Under the pieces are notes generated by a model. It saw only the letters and a list, made by a program, of their open reading frames with translations, ran no database searches and was not told where the DNA came from. From Bradyrhizobium erythrophlei (lineage in GTDB: Bacteria; Pseudomonadota; Alphaproteobacteria; Rhizobiales; Xanthobacteraceae), in NCBI RefSeq assembly GCF_900129505.1, contig NZ_LT670818.1, positions 3,162,001 to 3,226,000 on the forward strand: DNA of 64,000 nt, given 5' to 3'. Positions 53,286-62,063 of this stretch are shown piece after piece. Both the position numbers and the translations under genes were made by a program. Each line of letters starts with the position of its first letter. Position 1 is the first letter of the stretch.

Positions 53286-54797
53286 ATGAATTCGGTCGAA
53301 CCAATCGCCACCAAGGCGAAATCTAAGGCGAAATCCGGAATTTGGGGGCTCGACAATATTTTGTCGGGCGGGTTTTCGCGTGGCCACGTCTTCCTGGTGG
53401 AAGGCGCGCCGGGAACCGGCAAGACCACCGTGGCGCTGCAGTTCCTGATGGAGGGCGCCAGGGCCGGCGAAAAATGTCTCTACATCACTTTGTCGGAGAC
53501 GGAGCGCGAGCTGCGTGACGGCGCGGCTTCCCATGGCTGGTCGCTGGACGACCGCATCGAGGTGCTCGAACTGCTGCCGCCGGAGAGCCTCCTGGATTCG
53601 GAGCAGCAGCAGAGCCTGCTTTATTCCTCGGACCTCGAACTCGGCGAAACCACCAAGCAGATCTTCGAGGCCGTCGACCGCGCGAGGCCCGACCGCGTGG
53701 TGCTCGACAGCCTTTCCGAAATTCGCCTGCTGGCGCAAAACTCGCTGCGCTACCGGCGGCAGATTCTCGCGATCAAGCACTACTTCGCCAAGTTCAACAC
53801 CACCGTGATGCTGCTGGACGACCTGACCGCCGATGTCGCCGACAAGACCGTGCACAGCGTCGCCCACGGCGTGCTGCGGCTGGAGGAACTGGCGCCGGCC
53901 TACGGCGCGGAGCGGCGGCGGGCGCGGGTCATCAAATATCGCGGCGTGAAGTTTCGCGGCGGCCATCACGATGTCACCATCACCACCGGCGGGCTGAACG
54001 TGTTTCCGCGGCTGGTGGCCTCGGAATACCGCACCAATGTTCAACGCCGTACGGTGTCGAGCGGCATCGCCGAGCTGGACCGGTTGCTGGGCGGCGGCGT
54101 CGAGACCGGGTCGAGCACACTCATTCTCGGCCCCGCGGGCACCGGCAAATCGCTGGCCGCGATCGTGTTCGTTGTCGCGGCGGTCAAGCGCGGCGAAAGG
54201 GCGGCGCTGTTCGTGTTCGACGAAGAGCTCGGCCTTTTGTTCTCGCGCATGAAGGGCCTCGGCATCGACCTCGAGGCGATGCAGCGCAGCGGCGAGCTCT
54301 TCATCGAACAGGTGGACGCCGCGGAACTGACGCCCGGCGAATTCGCCCATCTGGTTCGCAGGCGGGTCGACGAGGACCGCATCAAGACCGTGGTGATCGA
54401 CAGTATCAACGGCTACCAGGCGGCGATGCCGGAAGAGAATTCGCTGATTCTGCATATGCACGAATTGCTGCAATATCTGAACCGGCGGGGGGCTGCGACC
54501 TTCATGACGGTGGCGCAGCACGGCCTGGTCGGCGACATGAAGGCGCCGGTGGACGTGACCTATCTCGCCGACACCGTGGTGCTGCTGCGCTATTTCGAGG
54601 CGCTTGGCAGCGTACGGCGCGCGATATCGATCATCAAGAAACGTACGGGAGTCCACGAATCCACCATCCGCGAGTACCGCATCGATAATCGCGGCCTCAC
54701 CATCGGCGAGCCGCTGGACGGCTTCCAGGGAGTCCTGCGTGGCGTTCCCGTCTATGTCGGCGAGGGCCAGCCGCTGCTGCAGGAGCGAAGTGCGTGA
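53286..54797 (+). CDS. KaiC-like double-domain ATPase
   Basis: A 503-residue RecA-fold protein with two KaiC domains (about 15-240 and 253-480). Walker A motifs are GAPGTGKTT (40-48) and GPAGTGKS (282-289), Walker B aspartates D141 and D372, and catalytic acidic pairs SETE (70-73) and EE (313-314). By eye, the KaiC phosphosites Ser431/Thr432 align with T425-Y426, so autophosphorylation is conceivable. The length matches cyanobacterial KaiC, but the tail differs and no kaiB is present in the window. It overlaps by four bases a hybrid histidine kinase, so it probably signals together with it rather than in a full clock. Confidence 0.9.
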   Translation: MNSVEPIATKAKSKAKSGIWGLDNILSGGFSRGHVFLVEGAPGTGKTTVALQFLMEGARAGEKCLYITLSETERELRDGAASHGWSLDDRIEVLELLPPESLLDSEQQQSLLYSSDLELGETTKQIFEAVDRARPDRVVLDSLSEIRLLAQNSLRYRRQILAIKHYFAKFNTTVMLLDDLTADVADKTVHSVAHGVLRLEELAPAYGAERRRARVIKYRGVKFRGGHHDVTITTGGLNVFPRLVASEYRTNVQRRTVSSGIAELDRLLGGGVETGSSTLILGPAGTGKSLAAIVFVVAAVKRGERAALFVFDEELGLLFSRMKGLGIDLEAMQRSGELFIEQVDAAELTPGEFAHLVRRRVDEDRIKTVVIDSINGYQAAMPEENSLILHMHELLQYLNRRGAATFMTVAQHGLVGDMKAPVDVTYLADTVVLLRYFEALGSVRRAISIIKKRTGVHESTIREYRIDNRGLTIGEPLDGFQGVLRGVPVYVGEGQPLLQERSA

Positions 54798-56848
54798 GTC
54801 CGGGCGCATCGTCCGAGCGTGCCGTCATCCTGGCGCCGACAGGACGGGACGCCTCGGTGGCTGCGGCGCTGATCAGGGAAGCCGGCTACTACGCCGATAT
54901 CTGCACCGATCTCGCGGGCCTGATGCATGAGGTCGAGGGCGGCGCCGGGCTCGCCGTGATCGCCGATGAGGCGATCAAGACCGCGGATCTGCGCGGCCTG
55001 ACGCGCTGGCTGAACGACCAGCCGTCCTGGTCGGATTTGCCGATCGTGCTGTTGACGCATCAGGGCGGCGGCCCCGAGCGCAATCCCGACGCGATGCGGC
55101 TCGGACAGGTGCTCGGCAACGTCACCTTCATCGAGCGTCCGTTCCATCCGACCACGCTGGTCAGCATCGTCGGCTCCGCGGTGAGGGGCCGGCGCCGCCA
55201 GTACCAGACCCGGGCGATCCTTCAGGATCTTACCGAAAGCGAAAGCCTGCTGCAGACGGCGCTGAACGCCGGCCGCCTCGGCGCGCTGGAGCTGCATCTG
55301 CCGGAGCTCGAGCTCGAGGCCTCCGATACCTGCAAGCGGTTTTTCGGTCGCGCGCCGGACGAAGCCTTCTCATACCCGGATCTGCAGGCCGCGGTTCATC
55401 CCGACGACCGCGCGCGCCGCGGCGAGGTGCTGGAGCGCACTATCAGAACCGGCGGGGATTACAGCATCGAATACCGCAATATCTGGCCCGACGGCTCGCA
55501 GCACTGGGTCGACGTGCGCGCCCGCGCGGTGCGCCGGCCGGACGGCAGCATCAAATCGCTGGTCGGCGTGTCCTCCGACATCACCGCGCGCAAGGTTGCC
55601 GAAATCGAGCGCGAGACCCTGCTGGCGCAGCTGGCGGCGGAGCGCACGGCGCTGGCGAATCTGACGGCGACGCTGGAACAGCGCGTCGAGCAGCGCACCG
55701 CCGACCTGATGAAGGAAGTCGCCGCGCGCGAAAAGGCCCAGGAGCAGTTGCGGCAGGCGCAGAAGATGGAGACGATCGGCCAGCTCACCGGCGGCGTCGC
55801 GCATGATTTCAACAATCTGTTGATGGCGGTAATGGGCAATCTCGACCTGTTGCGCAGGCGCATCCCCGACGATCCGCGGCTGCACCGCCTGATCGACGGT
55901 GCGCTGCAGGGCGCCGAGCGCGGCGCGTCGCTGACGCAGCGCCTGCTGGCGTTTGCGCGGCGGCAGGATTTGCGCGCGGTACCGGTCGACCTGCGCGGCC
56001 TGATCGAGGGCATGATCGATCTGTTGGAACGTTCGCTGGGACCGCGTGTCGCGCTGCGGCTCGACCTGCCGGAAGGCTTGCCGCCGGCGCGCGTCGACGC
56101 CAACCAGCTCGAGCTCGCCATTCTCAACCTCGCGATCAACGCGCGCGACGCCATGCCGGACGGCGGCTCGATCGAGGTCCGGGTCTGCGAATGCCAGGCC
56201 AGCAGCGATCCGGCGCTGCAGCCCGGCCGCTATTTGAAACTGTCCGTGATCGATACCGGCAAGGGCATGACGCCGGAGATATTGAAGCGTGCGGTCGAAC
56301 CGTTCTTCTCGTCAAAGCCGCTCGGCAAGGGTACCGGCCTCGGCCTGTCGATGGTGCACGGGCTCGCCGTGCAGCTCGGCGGCGCGCTGCAGCTGTCGAG
56401 CGCGGTGGCAAAGGGCACCAGCGCCATGCTGATCCTCCCCGTCGCAACATCAGGCCCCGAGGCCGAAAGCCCGGCGCAGAAATCGCAGAAGGTCAACCGC
56501 TCGGCGGTGATCCTGTTCGTCGACGACGATCCGCTGATCGCGTTGTCGACCACGGAAATGCTGGAAGACCTCGGCCACCACGTGATCGGCGCCAATTCCG
56601 GCCTGCACGCGCTCGACATCATCAGGAGCGATCAGCCGATCGACCTGATGATGACCGATCACGTGATGCCCGGCATGACCGGCATTGAACTCGCCGCTGC
56701 CTCGCGCGCGCTGCGGCCGCAACTGCCGATCCTGCTCGCGACCGGCTACGCCGAACTGCCCGAGGGCGCCCAGCTCGATCTGCCGCGGCTGGCAAAACCC
56801 TATCACCAGGACCAGCTGCGCGACCGGCTCGATCAGTTGCTGGGGTGA
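54794..56848 (+). CDS. Hybrid histidine kinase with receiver domains, partner of the KaiC-like ATPase
   Basis: A 684-residue cytoplasmic kinase without membrane segments. Domains in order: a degenerate receiver (about 8-130; the usual KP is RP in FIERPFHPTT), PAS (about 150-265, WPDGSQHWVDVRARAVRR), coiled coil (270-325), HisKA with H337 (GGVAHDFNNLL), HATPase (ILNLAINARDAM, DTGKGM, GKGTGLGLS) and a receiver (ILFVDDDPLIAL, with phospho-acceptor D622 in MMTDHVMPGMTG). The GTG start overlaps the KaiC-like stop (GTGA). It probably transduces the state of the ATPase by phosphotransfer; no output regulator is next to it. Confidence 0.92.
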   Translation: MSPGASSERAVILAPTGRDASVAAALIREAGYYADICTDLAGLMHEVEGGAGLAVIADEAIKTADLRGLTRWLNDQPSWSDLPIVLLTHQGGGPERNPDAMRLGQVLGNVTFIERPFHPTTLVSIVGSAVRGRRRQYQTRAILQDLTESESLLQTALNAGRLGALELHLPELELEASDTCKRFFGRAPDEAFSYPDLQAAVHPDDRARRGEVLERTIRTGGDYSIEYRNIWPDGSQHWVDVRARAVRRPDGSIKSLVGVSSDITARKVAEIERETLLAQLAAERTALANLTATLEQRVEQRTADLMKEVAAREKAQEQLRQAQKMETIGQLTGGVAHDFNNLLMAVMGNLDLLRRRIPDDPRLHRLIDGALQGAERGASLTQRLLAFARRQDLRAVPVDLRGLIEGMIDLLERSLGPRVALRLDLPEGLPPARVDANQLELAILNLAINARDAMPDGGSIEVRVCECQASSDPALQPGRYLKLSVIDTGKGMTPEILKRAVEPFFSSKPLGKGTGLGLSMVHGLAVQLGGALQLSSAVAKGTSAMLILPVATSGPEAESPAQKSQKVNRSAVILFVDDDPLIALSTTEMLEDLGHHVIGANSGLHALDIIRSDQPIDLMMTDHVMPGMTGIELAAASRALRPQLPILLATGYAELPEGAQLDLPRLAKPYHQDQLRDRLDQLLG

Positions 56849-57400
56849 AGGCCTCCGGCCGCTATCCCATCATCCGGTCGCGGCCAGCCCAGAAACGAAT
56901 ATGCTCAGTTGTCGTCCTCCGCGAAAGCGGGGGACCCAGTACGCCGCGGCCTCTCGGTCTATCGTTGGCGTCTCTGGAATATTGGGGCGCGCCGACAGTT
57001 GGAATTCCAGTGCACTCAATGACTTTTGCCTGCCATGCCGTGTGGACCGTATGACGAAGCTAAAGCGGGATGATTAAGTGCAGTCCAGCACTGTCACCCT
57101 AATTCTCGCTTTCTGCCCAAAGATGAGGACACACGGCTTGCCGGTGCCAGGTTTTTTCAGCCCGATCATAATCGTGTGGCTCTTAGTCGCCTTGGGCTTG
57201 GTCGTGTTCTACGTCGTCATCAGCGAGGCTCTTGAGCGTTCGCCCGGCTGTTTAGTGGCGGTTGCTCATTGTTGGTTCGCCCCTATCCGGCAATCAGCCT
57301 TCAGACCATCAGTGCGCCTAAATAAAGATTCCCTGCAGAGAATAGCAATTGACAACTTTGAGGTGCATTCAATAGCATCTGTTCCGGTAGGGGGCTCTCC
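56849..57400. other. Intergenic stretch at the left edge of the A/T-rich island
   Basis: About 550 bases: the first 150 hold the diverged family B repeat; from about 57060 the base composition becomes A/T-richer. A 103-codon frame from an ATG at 57123 could encode one hydrophobic helix (PIIIVWLLVALGLVVFYVVI), but its tail overlaps the next gene and it has no good ribosome site, so I do not call it. Confidence 0.5.
56908..57000. repeat. Family B repeat, diverged copy
   Basis: GTTGTCGTCCTCCGCGAAAG CGGGGGACCCAGTACGCCGC is a clear left arm, continuing CGCGGCCTCTCGGTCTATCG and TCTGGAATATTGGGGCGCG where the right hairpin has decayed. It marks the boundary between the kinase gene and the A/T-rich island. 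Confidence 0.75.
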
Positions 57401-57631
57401 ATGCGTACCGGACTTATTGTCTCTCTGGCACTAGTTGCAACTATGTCACTTGCCGCGTCGGGCGGTCGCTCGTTAGCGGCCGAAAGCGGCCTGACATTTG
57501 CAAAGTGTGATTGCAGCGACCCTGACTGTAAATGTTCGCCCAAAACAATCAAAAAATCCAAGGAGAATGCGGAGCGCGCGGCGGCTAAGCGCGCAAAGCA
57601 GGAGAAGGCTGCTCCTCAAAAACCAGATTAG
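57401..57631 (+). CDS. Small secreted protein with a Cys cluster
   Basis: A 76-residue protein. A signal peptide (MRTGLIVSLALVATMSLAAS) would be cut near LAA-ES. The mature peptide of about 50 residues has four cysteines in KCDCSDPDCKC (C36, C38, C43, C45), a compact potential metal site, followed by a Lys/Ala-rich helix (IKKSKENAERAAAKRAKQEK). Codon use is more A/T-tolerant than the surrounding core genes. It starts three codons before a lipoprotein frame ends the gap (next gene begins four bases after its stop), so the two look cotranscribed. No family recognised. Confidence 0.65.
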   Translation: MRTGLIVSLALVATMSLAASGGRSLAAESGLTFAKCDCSDPDCKCSPKTIKKSKENAERAAAKRAKQEKAAPQKPD

Positions 57632-57634
57632 TCG

Positions 57635-58933
57635 TTGGGTCACGTGGGGCACTTCCGTAAGATTTCAACCATCGGGGTGGCCTTTATATTTGGAGTCATT
57701 CTCCAATCTTGCGCTGCCGTCGATCAATTCGGCAGCCGCATCGAGGATGCCAATCGAAATTCGCAGCACGCGAACGACCAGGAAACGCTACTCAATATTG
57801 TTAGAGCGAAAAATTTCCGACCCCTGACGTTCGTAGCGGTATCGCAAGTCACAGGCTCACAGACTGAAACAGTCACAACTGGGCTGCCGACCATCACATT
57901 CGGAAGCGGAATTACGCCTGCGCAGCACATTGGGCAGATAACGAATTCGGTGATGGGCCAAGCCCAGGGGTCGTATCAATCCAACCCATTGGTATCGACC
58001 CAGTTTCAAACGGGAATGTTAGCTGCCATACCAGAAGAGACGATCGCTTACCTCATCGCCGCCCATCCGCGGGACCCCGTCCTCTTTTCAACTATTGACG
58101 CGTTAATAATCAAAGTTGGCTCGACAGGAAAACTCTATCGGCTTGATAACAATCCAGACGAAGACGAAAAAAATCCAGACAAAAACGATCCGGACAAAGA
58201 CTGCCCGACATTCGTCGCAGAAAAGGTGGACGTGAATTTCTTCGAGCGGTCAATACCTTGCAGTTACTCAACCTTCCTTCGCGTTACAAATTTCATTTTG
58301 GGGTCAGGCCTAACAGCGGAAATCATTTCATCAAACGGCAACAAAGCTACCGGCAACAAGGCCGCGAATAAGGGTCCCGGCGGCACGAAGGGCGCGGCTA
58401 GTACTGGAGGCAGCGGGAGCGCCACCAGTAGCGGTGGAGCCGCTGACGGTGCTGGGGGCAGCACGCAGTCGGTTCAAGGCCGGTTCTGCTTCGATCCCAC
58501 AAAAAGCGCGCGGGGTGTACGCGAACCGCTGTGCTCAGTGTTCAAGCTACTTGAACCGAAGACCTCAAAGAAGGCCAAAGTAATAAAATTCGGCTTCGGC
58601 AAAGCAGGCACGGTAGAAGCCCAAATTCTGATAAAATCGCCATTAGGCGTTTATGAGTTGTACGGTGCGGCGTTACGACATCCTTGGCCCCATGACTTCC
58701 CCTACGCAGCACAGCTAGGCCAGGAGCTCATAAGGGGCGAACCGTTCGTAAACGTCACAAGCTCACCAGGGGCTTGCTTTGTGGACGTGACCTATCAGGG
58801 TCAATACTATTGCGTACCCGCGAACTCGCAAAACACGCCCGTGATATTTGACATTGTAGAACAATTGAAAAACCTAAGTACAACGCCGACCGACCTGAAC
58901 GCGCCTTTCGCGGTCCGGTTTGTTGGGAACTGA
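57635..58933 (+). CDS. Lipoprotein of unknown function with Gly/Ser-rich insertion
   Basis: A protein of about 432 residues. The start is a TTG at 57635 or a GTG at 57644; either gives a signal helix (STIGVAFIFGVILQSC) ending in a lipobox with the lipidated Cys at 26 or 23. The conserved front part (DQFGSRIEDANRN, QETLLNIVRAKNFRPLTFVA VSQVTG) belongs to a poorly known proteobacterial lipoprotein family I recognise only by wording. An Asp/Lys stretch (DEDEKNPDKNDPDKDC) and a Gly/Ser/Ala-rich segment of about 45 residues near position 245 are low complexity. It lies in A/T-richer DNA and follows the Cys-cluster peptide by three bases. Confidence 0.75.
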   Translation: MGHVGHFRKISTIGVAFIFGVILQSCAAVDQFGSRIEDANRNSQHANDQETLLNIVRAKNFRPLTFVAVSQVTGSQTETVTTGLPTITFGSGITPAQHIGQITNSVMGQAQGSYQSNPLVSTQFQTGMLAAIPEETIAYLIAAHPRDPVLFSTIDALIIKVGSTGKLYRLDNNPDEDEKNPDKNDPDKDCPTFVAEKVDVNFFERSIPCSYSTFLRVTNFILGSGLTAEIISSNGNKATGNKAANKGPGGTKGAASTGGSGSATSSGGAADGAGGSTQSVQGRFCFDPTKSARGVREPLCSVFKLLEPKTSKKAKVIKFGFGKAGTVEAQILIKSPLGVYELYGAALRHPWPHDFPYAAQLGQELIRGEPFVNVTSSPGACFVDVTYQGQYYCVPANSQNTPVIFDIVEQLKNLSTTPTDLNAPFAVRFVGN

Positions 58934-58986
58934 GCGGAATACAGTCCCTCAGTGGTCCCCGTGGGCGTTTGAAAGCAGAAGTTTCC

Positions 58987-59769
58987 ATGCCCCAAGATGT
59001 CGCGGACGCCGTGCTCGACAAGGTAAAGCAGTTCACCATCGGCTTCGCCAGAGCCGGGGACACGCCAGCAGCGAAGGGTAGCGGCGTCCTGATCAAGCAC
59101 GGCGAATTGCTTGGGATATTGACCTGCGCGCATGTCGATCAGTACCTCCGGGTATTGAAACAGCCGGTCGGGCTCGTGCGGCTCAATCGCGGACTCGCGC
59201 AGCAGTTCGGAACGCTTGATATGGAGGAGGTCTTCAGCTACGCGGCAGGCGAAGAGCCTTGGGACAAGGGCGACGACGACATTTCCTTCATTCACCTGCC
59301 GCCGGACCTCGTTGGAAATATTGCAAAGGATTGCGTTTTCCTAGACGCCGAGAGGAACTTCACGAAGCCCGAGCCTGAGGATCGCTCGACACTGATCCCG
59401 GCGTTCTCCGTCTTTGGCCTCGTCGAGGAGTTTACCGGCGCAACGACGCGGCAAGGCGGCATGGCAACGACGGCGCTAAAGGGCGTGCTGACGTCCGGCG
59501 CCCCGCGAGACTTCGGGGCTTTGAACATCACGCTGGAGTGCTTCGAGCAAAATATTCCCGATCTCCCTGACAGCTTCGGCGGCACGAGCGGCGGCGGTCT
59601 TTGGCGCGTCTACGTGCGCAAGGGTGAAGACGGTAGCTTCGAAGCCGTGCACCACCGGCTAATCGGCGTCGCTTCGCGCGAAGAAAAAAGCTGGCCGCCT
59701 CGCATCATCTGTCAGGGAATGGGCCGGGTAGAGGCGCTGCTTGAGGGCGTTGGTCGCGGCGATGTCTAG
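58987..59769 (+). CDS. Trypsin-like serine protease-fold protein, cytoplasmic
   Basis: A 260-residue protein with a complete chymotrypsin-like triad: H49 in GILTCAHVDQ, D98 in GDDDISFIHLPP and S201 in GGTSGGGLW. The order and spacing suit a single-domain S1-type protease. No signal peptide or membrane helix is visible from the ATG at 58987 (a TTG at 58969 adds six residues), so it should act inside the cell, which is unusual for this fold outside stress proteases and defence modules; no PDZ domain follows. It ends the A/T-rich island and is 53 bases after the lipoprotein gene. Confidence 0.8.
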   Translation: MPQDVADAVLDKVKQFTIGFARAGDTPAAKGSGVLIKHGELLGILTCAHVDQYLRVLKQPVGLVRLNRGLAQQFGTLDMEEVFSYAAGEEPWDKGDDDISFIHLPPDLVGNIAKDCVFLDAERNFTKPEPEDRSTLIPAFSVFGLVEEFTGATTRQGGMATTALKGVLTSGAPRDFGALNITLECFEQNIPDLPDSFGGTSGGGLWRVYVRKGEDGSFEAVHHRLIGVASREEKSWPPRIICQGMGRVEALLEGVGRGDV

Positions 59770-60174
59770 ACTCTGCTTCTCGCAACGATGACGGCGTGCC
59801 CGCGAGTGGAGTCGACGGATGTTGTCACGCGTGGTCCCTCACCTGCCGAAACATCTCCTTGACGTCTGACAGCGGAAGCTTCTTTGCGCCAAGTTTACCG
59901 GTAGATCGCTCAACTTACTTTGAAACCAGGCGAGGTACCTGCACGCGCGAGGCGGTGGAGCAACCATCCACCAAGACGGGAGCACGACAACGAAGTTGTT
60001 CCAGCCCAGACTGGGAAATTGCCGTTCCGCGCTAAACTCAAAATAAACCACGGAATTACGGTGAGAGTGCATTTAATTGACTTTTCGGGGAACGGCTGGC
60101 CGGAAAAAATGCCAACTGCTTCGCTTGGCGCGCAAGCGAAATCCTGCAGCCGGGCCGCGACAAAACAACCCGCC

Positions 60175-60700
60175 GGGCAAATCACCCAAAACCCTGTCCA
60201 CCCCCTCGCGCAAAAATATTCCGCTTAACGTGTCGGGCAAATCAGTGATTTACCTTCGCGCGTCTCACCCGATGAGAGGGGCGGCTCGCGATCGTCACGA
60301 ACGCGCGGTGGGATGCGGTGGACGTGAGGCCTGCGAACGACGAGCGCAGGCGGCGCGGACGGCGAAGCCGTGTGGTCCTGGCGCCCCGACGCTGGGTCAA
60401 GTTCGCGAGAAGCAAAACTTTTCGCGGGCGACGGTGGCAAGAAAGCCCGGTCACCGGGGAGAGCGCGGAGTAAGCCGTAACCCATCGCGCAGGGAAAGCC
60501 GGATTGCCTCCGCTGAACCTGTATGCTCGTGTGCGTTTTCTGTTTTCCTTTGCACACGAGACCGCGGGTGCAGCGCGCATCCGGCTTTCCCTGCGCCCTC
60601 TCGGTGTTTTGCGAGGGCGGCGACCCTCGCAAAACCCGGGCGCATCGCGCCGCGGCAATGCGAAGGCATGTCCTCACGCTTTTTGGAAGTTGAATCGGAA
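60175..60700. repeat. Long dispersed repeat, family E, longest copy
   Basis: An element of about 525 bases with blocks CGGGCAAATC, GGCGGCTCGCGATCGTCACG, GGGATGCGGTGGACG, TGTGGTCCTGGCGCCCCGAC, GTCAAGTTCGCGAGAAGCAA, ACGGTGGCAAGAAAGCC, CCTGTATGCTCGTGTGCGTT and TGCACACGAGACCGCGGGTG. I recognise this wording as a very abundant repeat of Bradyrhizobium-type genomes that is often misread as small hypothetical proteins. GTGTGCGTTTTCTGTTTTCC TTTGCACAC forms a hairpin near 60530-60560. The partial copy is at 26840..27025. Confidence 0.85.
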
Positions 60701-60785
60701 GCCAAATGAATCGGAAATCAAACCCTCTGCCAAACCCCGTCATTGCCTGCGACAAACGTGAAGCGTTTGCGCAAGGGAGCGTTTG

Positions 60786-60940
60786 CGACGAAGCAATCCA
60801 TTCTTTCTTTCCGCTGCCCGATGGATTGCTTCGCGGAGCCTGTCATCGGGCGCGCATTCGCGCGACCCGTTGGCTCGCAATGACGGCCGAGGGACCGTCG
60901 CTCATCGCGCTTGGCCGTCGCTCGCAATGACGGCTGATGG
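60786..60940. repeat. Family A repeat, copy 2, with inverted flank
   Basis: The core 60821..60886 repeats 6..72. Just before it, GAAGCAATCCAT (60790-60801) is the exact inverse of ATGGATTGCTTC (60821-60832) around a 19-base loop, and just after it the end block recurs as CGTCGCTCGCAATGACGGC. The whole can fold into two hairpins. Confidence 0.8.
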
Positions 60941-61022
60941 TTTTTCGGGTCTTCTCGCGCGGCCTTCGGTCGTGTCACTATTGCGGAAACAACGGATGTG
61001 AAGGCGAGGAACGACAAACATC

Positions 61023-62030
61023 ATGACACCGGAACGCACGGCGTTGACTTTCCCCGATCCGCTCGCCCGCTTTCGCGACCGCCTCAGCCTGCCGTTGATC
61101 GCGGCGCCGATGTTTTTGGTGTCGGGCGTCGATCTCGTGGCGGCGGCGTGCCGCAACGGCGTGATCGGCGCGTTTCCGACGGTGAATTGCCGCAGCGCCG
61201 AACAGCTCGACGGTTGGCTCGGCGAGATCGAAGCACGATTGCAGCGGCATTCGGAAAACAGTGAAAAACCTGCCGCGCCCATTTGCCCGAACCTGATCGT
61301 GCACCGCTCCAACGCGCGGCTCGAGGCGGATCTGCAGGTGCTGTTGCGGCACAAGCCCGAGATCGTCATCACCTCGGTCGGCTCGCCGTCGCCCGTGCTG
61401 GTGCCGCTGCACGATGCGGGCGCGCTGGTGTTCGCGGACGTCGCCAGCATCCGCCATGCCGAGCGCGCGGTCGTGGCCGGCGCCGATGGATTGGTGCTGC
61501 TGACGGCCGGCGCCGGCGGGCAGACCGGCTGGCTCAATCCGTTTGTGTTCGTCCGTGCCGTGCGTGCGTTCTTCGAGGGGCCGGTAGTGCTGGCGGGCGG
61601 CATCAGTGACGGCCACGCGCTGTGGGCGGCGCAAGCGCTGGGCTGCGATCTCGCTTATATGGGCACCAAATTCATCGCGACCGCCGAGAGCATGGCGGAT
61701 CCGCGATACAAGGAGATGCTGGTCGCAAGCAGCGCCGACGACATCCTGCTGACCACGGCCTTCACCGGCTTGCAGACCAACATGCTGCGGCCCTCGATTG
61801 CGGCCGCCGGCCTCGATCCGGAAGACCTGCCGCCGCGCGGCGCCATCGACATCGGCAAGGACATCGATATCGGCGCCCGCGAGAACCGCCCGGCGCGCTG
61901 GCGCGACATCTGGAGCGCGGGGCATTCGACCTCAGGCGTCACCGGCGTGCTGCCGGCCGACGAGCTGGTCGCGCGCACCCTCGCCGAATACCGCGCCGCG
62001 AGGGCCGGCCAGAGCGCTTTCCATTTCTAA
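61023..62030 (+). CDS. Nitronate monooxygenase-like FMN oxidoreductase, copy 2
   Basis: A 335-residue TIM-barrel flavoprotein of the same family as the gene at 46725. Matching segments are LSLPLIAAPMFLVSGVDLVA, NLIVHRSNARLEADLQVLLR, GADGLVLLTAGAGGQTGWLN PFVFVRAVR, where the FMN-loop His of copy 1 is replaced by Gln, and VLAGGISDGHALWAAQALGC. The end contains GHSTSGVTGVLPADELVART, again parallel to copy 1. The different residue next to the flavin suggests a different substrate. It starts at the ATG at 61023 and is isolated among repeats. Confidence 0.9.
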   Translation: MTPERTALTFPDPLARFRDRLSLPLIAAPMFLVSGVDLVAAACRNGVIGAFPTVNCRSAEQLDGWLGEIEARLQRHSENSEKPAAPICPNLIVHRSNARLEADLQVLLRHKPEIVITSVGSPSPVLVPLHDAGALVFADVASIRHAERAVVAGADGLVLLTAGAGGQTGWLNPFVFVRAVRAFFEGPVVLAGGISDGHALWAAQALGCDLAYMGTKFIATAESMADPRYKEMLVASSADDILLTTAFTGLQTNMLRPSIAAAGLDPEDLPPRGAIDIGKDIDIGARENRPARWRDIWSAGHSTSGVTGVLPADELVARTLAEYRAARAGQSAFHF

Positions 62031-62063
62031 TGCTTCATCCTTCGAGCGGCGTCGCTTCGATGC

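Larger units (their letters stand above)
59770..61022. other. Gene-free region of about 1.25 kb filled with repeats
   Basis: No supported gene. 59770-60170 is anonymous, with short frames on both strands that have no recognisable protein. 60175-60700 is a long dispersed repeat; 60786-60940 holds repeat family A. The promoter of the flavin oxidoreductase gene should lie in the last 80 bases. Confidence 0.7.

Noticed and set aside
57123..57434. Small membrane-protein frame at the left of the A/T-rich island
   Set aside because: It has one convincing hydrophobic helix but no ribosome site, a tail without protein character, and it overlaps the better supported gene at 57401.
60225..60755. Several overlapping small open frames
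   Set aside because: They lie wholly inside the long dispersed repeat E; their translations are those commonly misannotated from this element.
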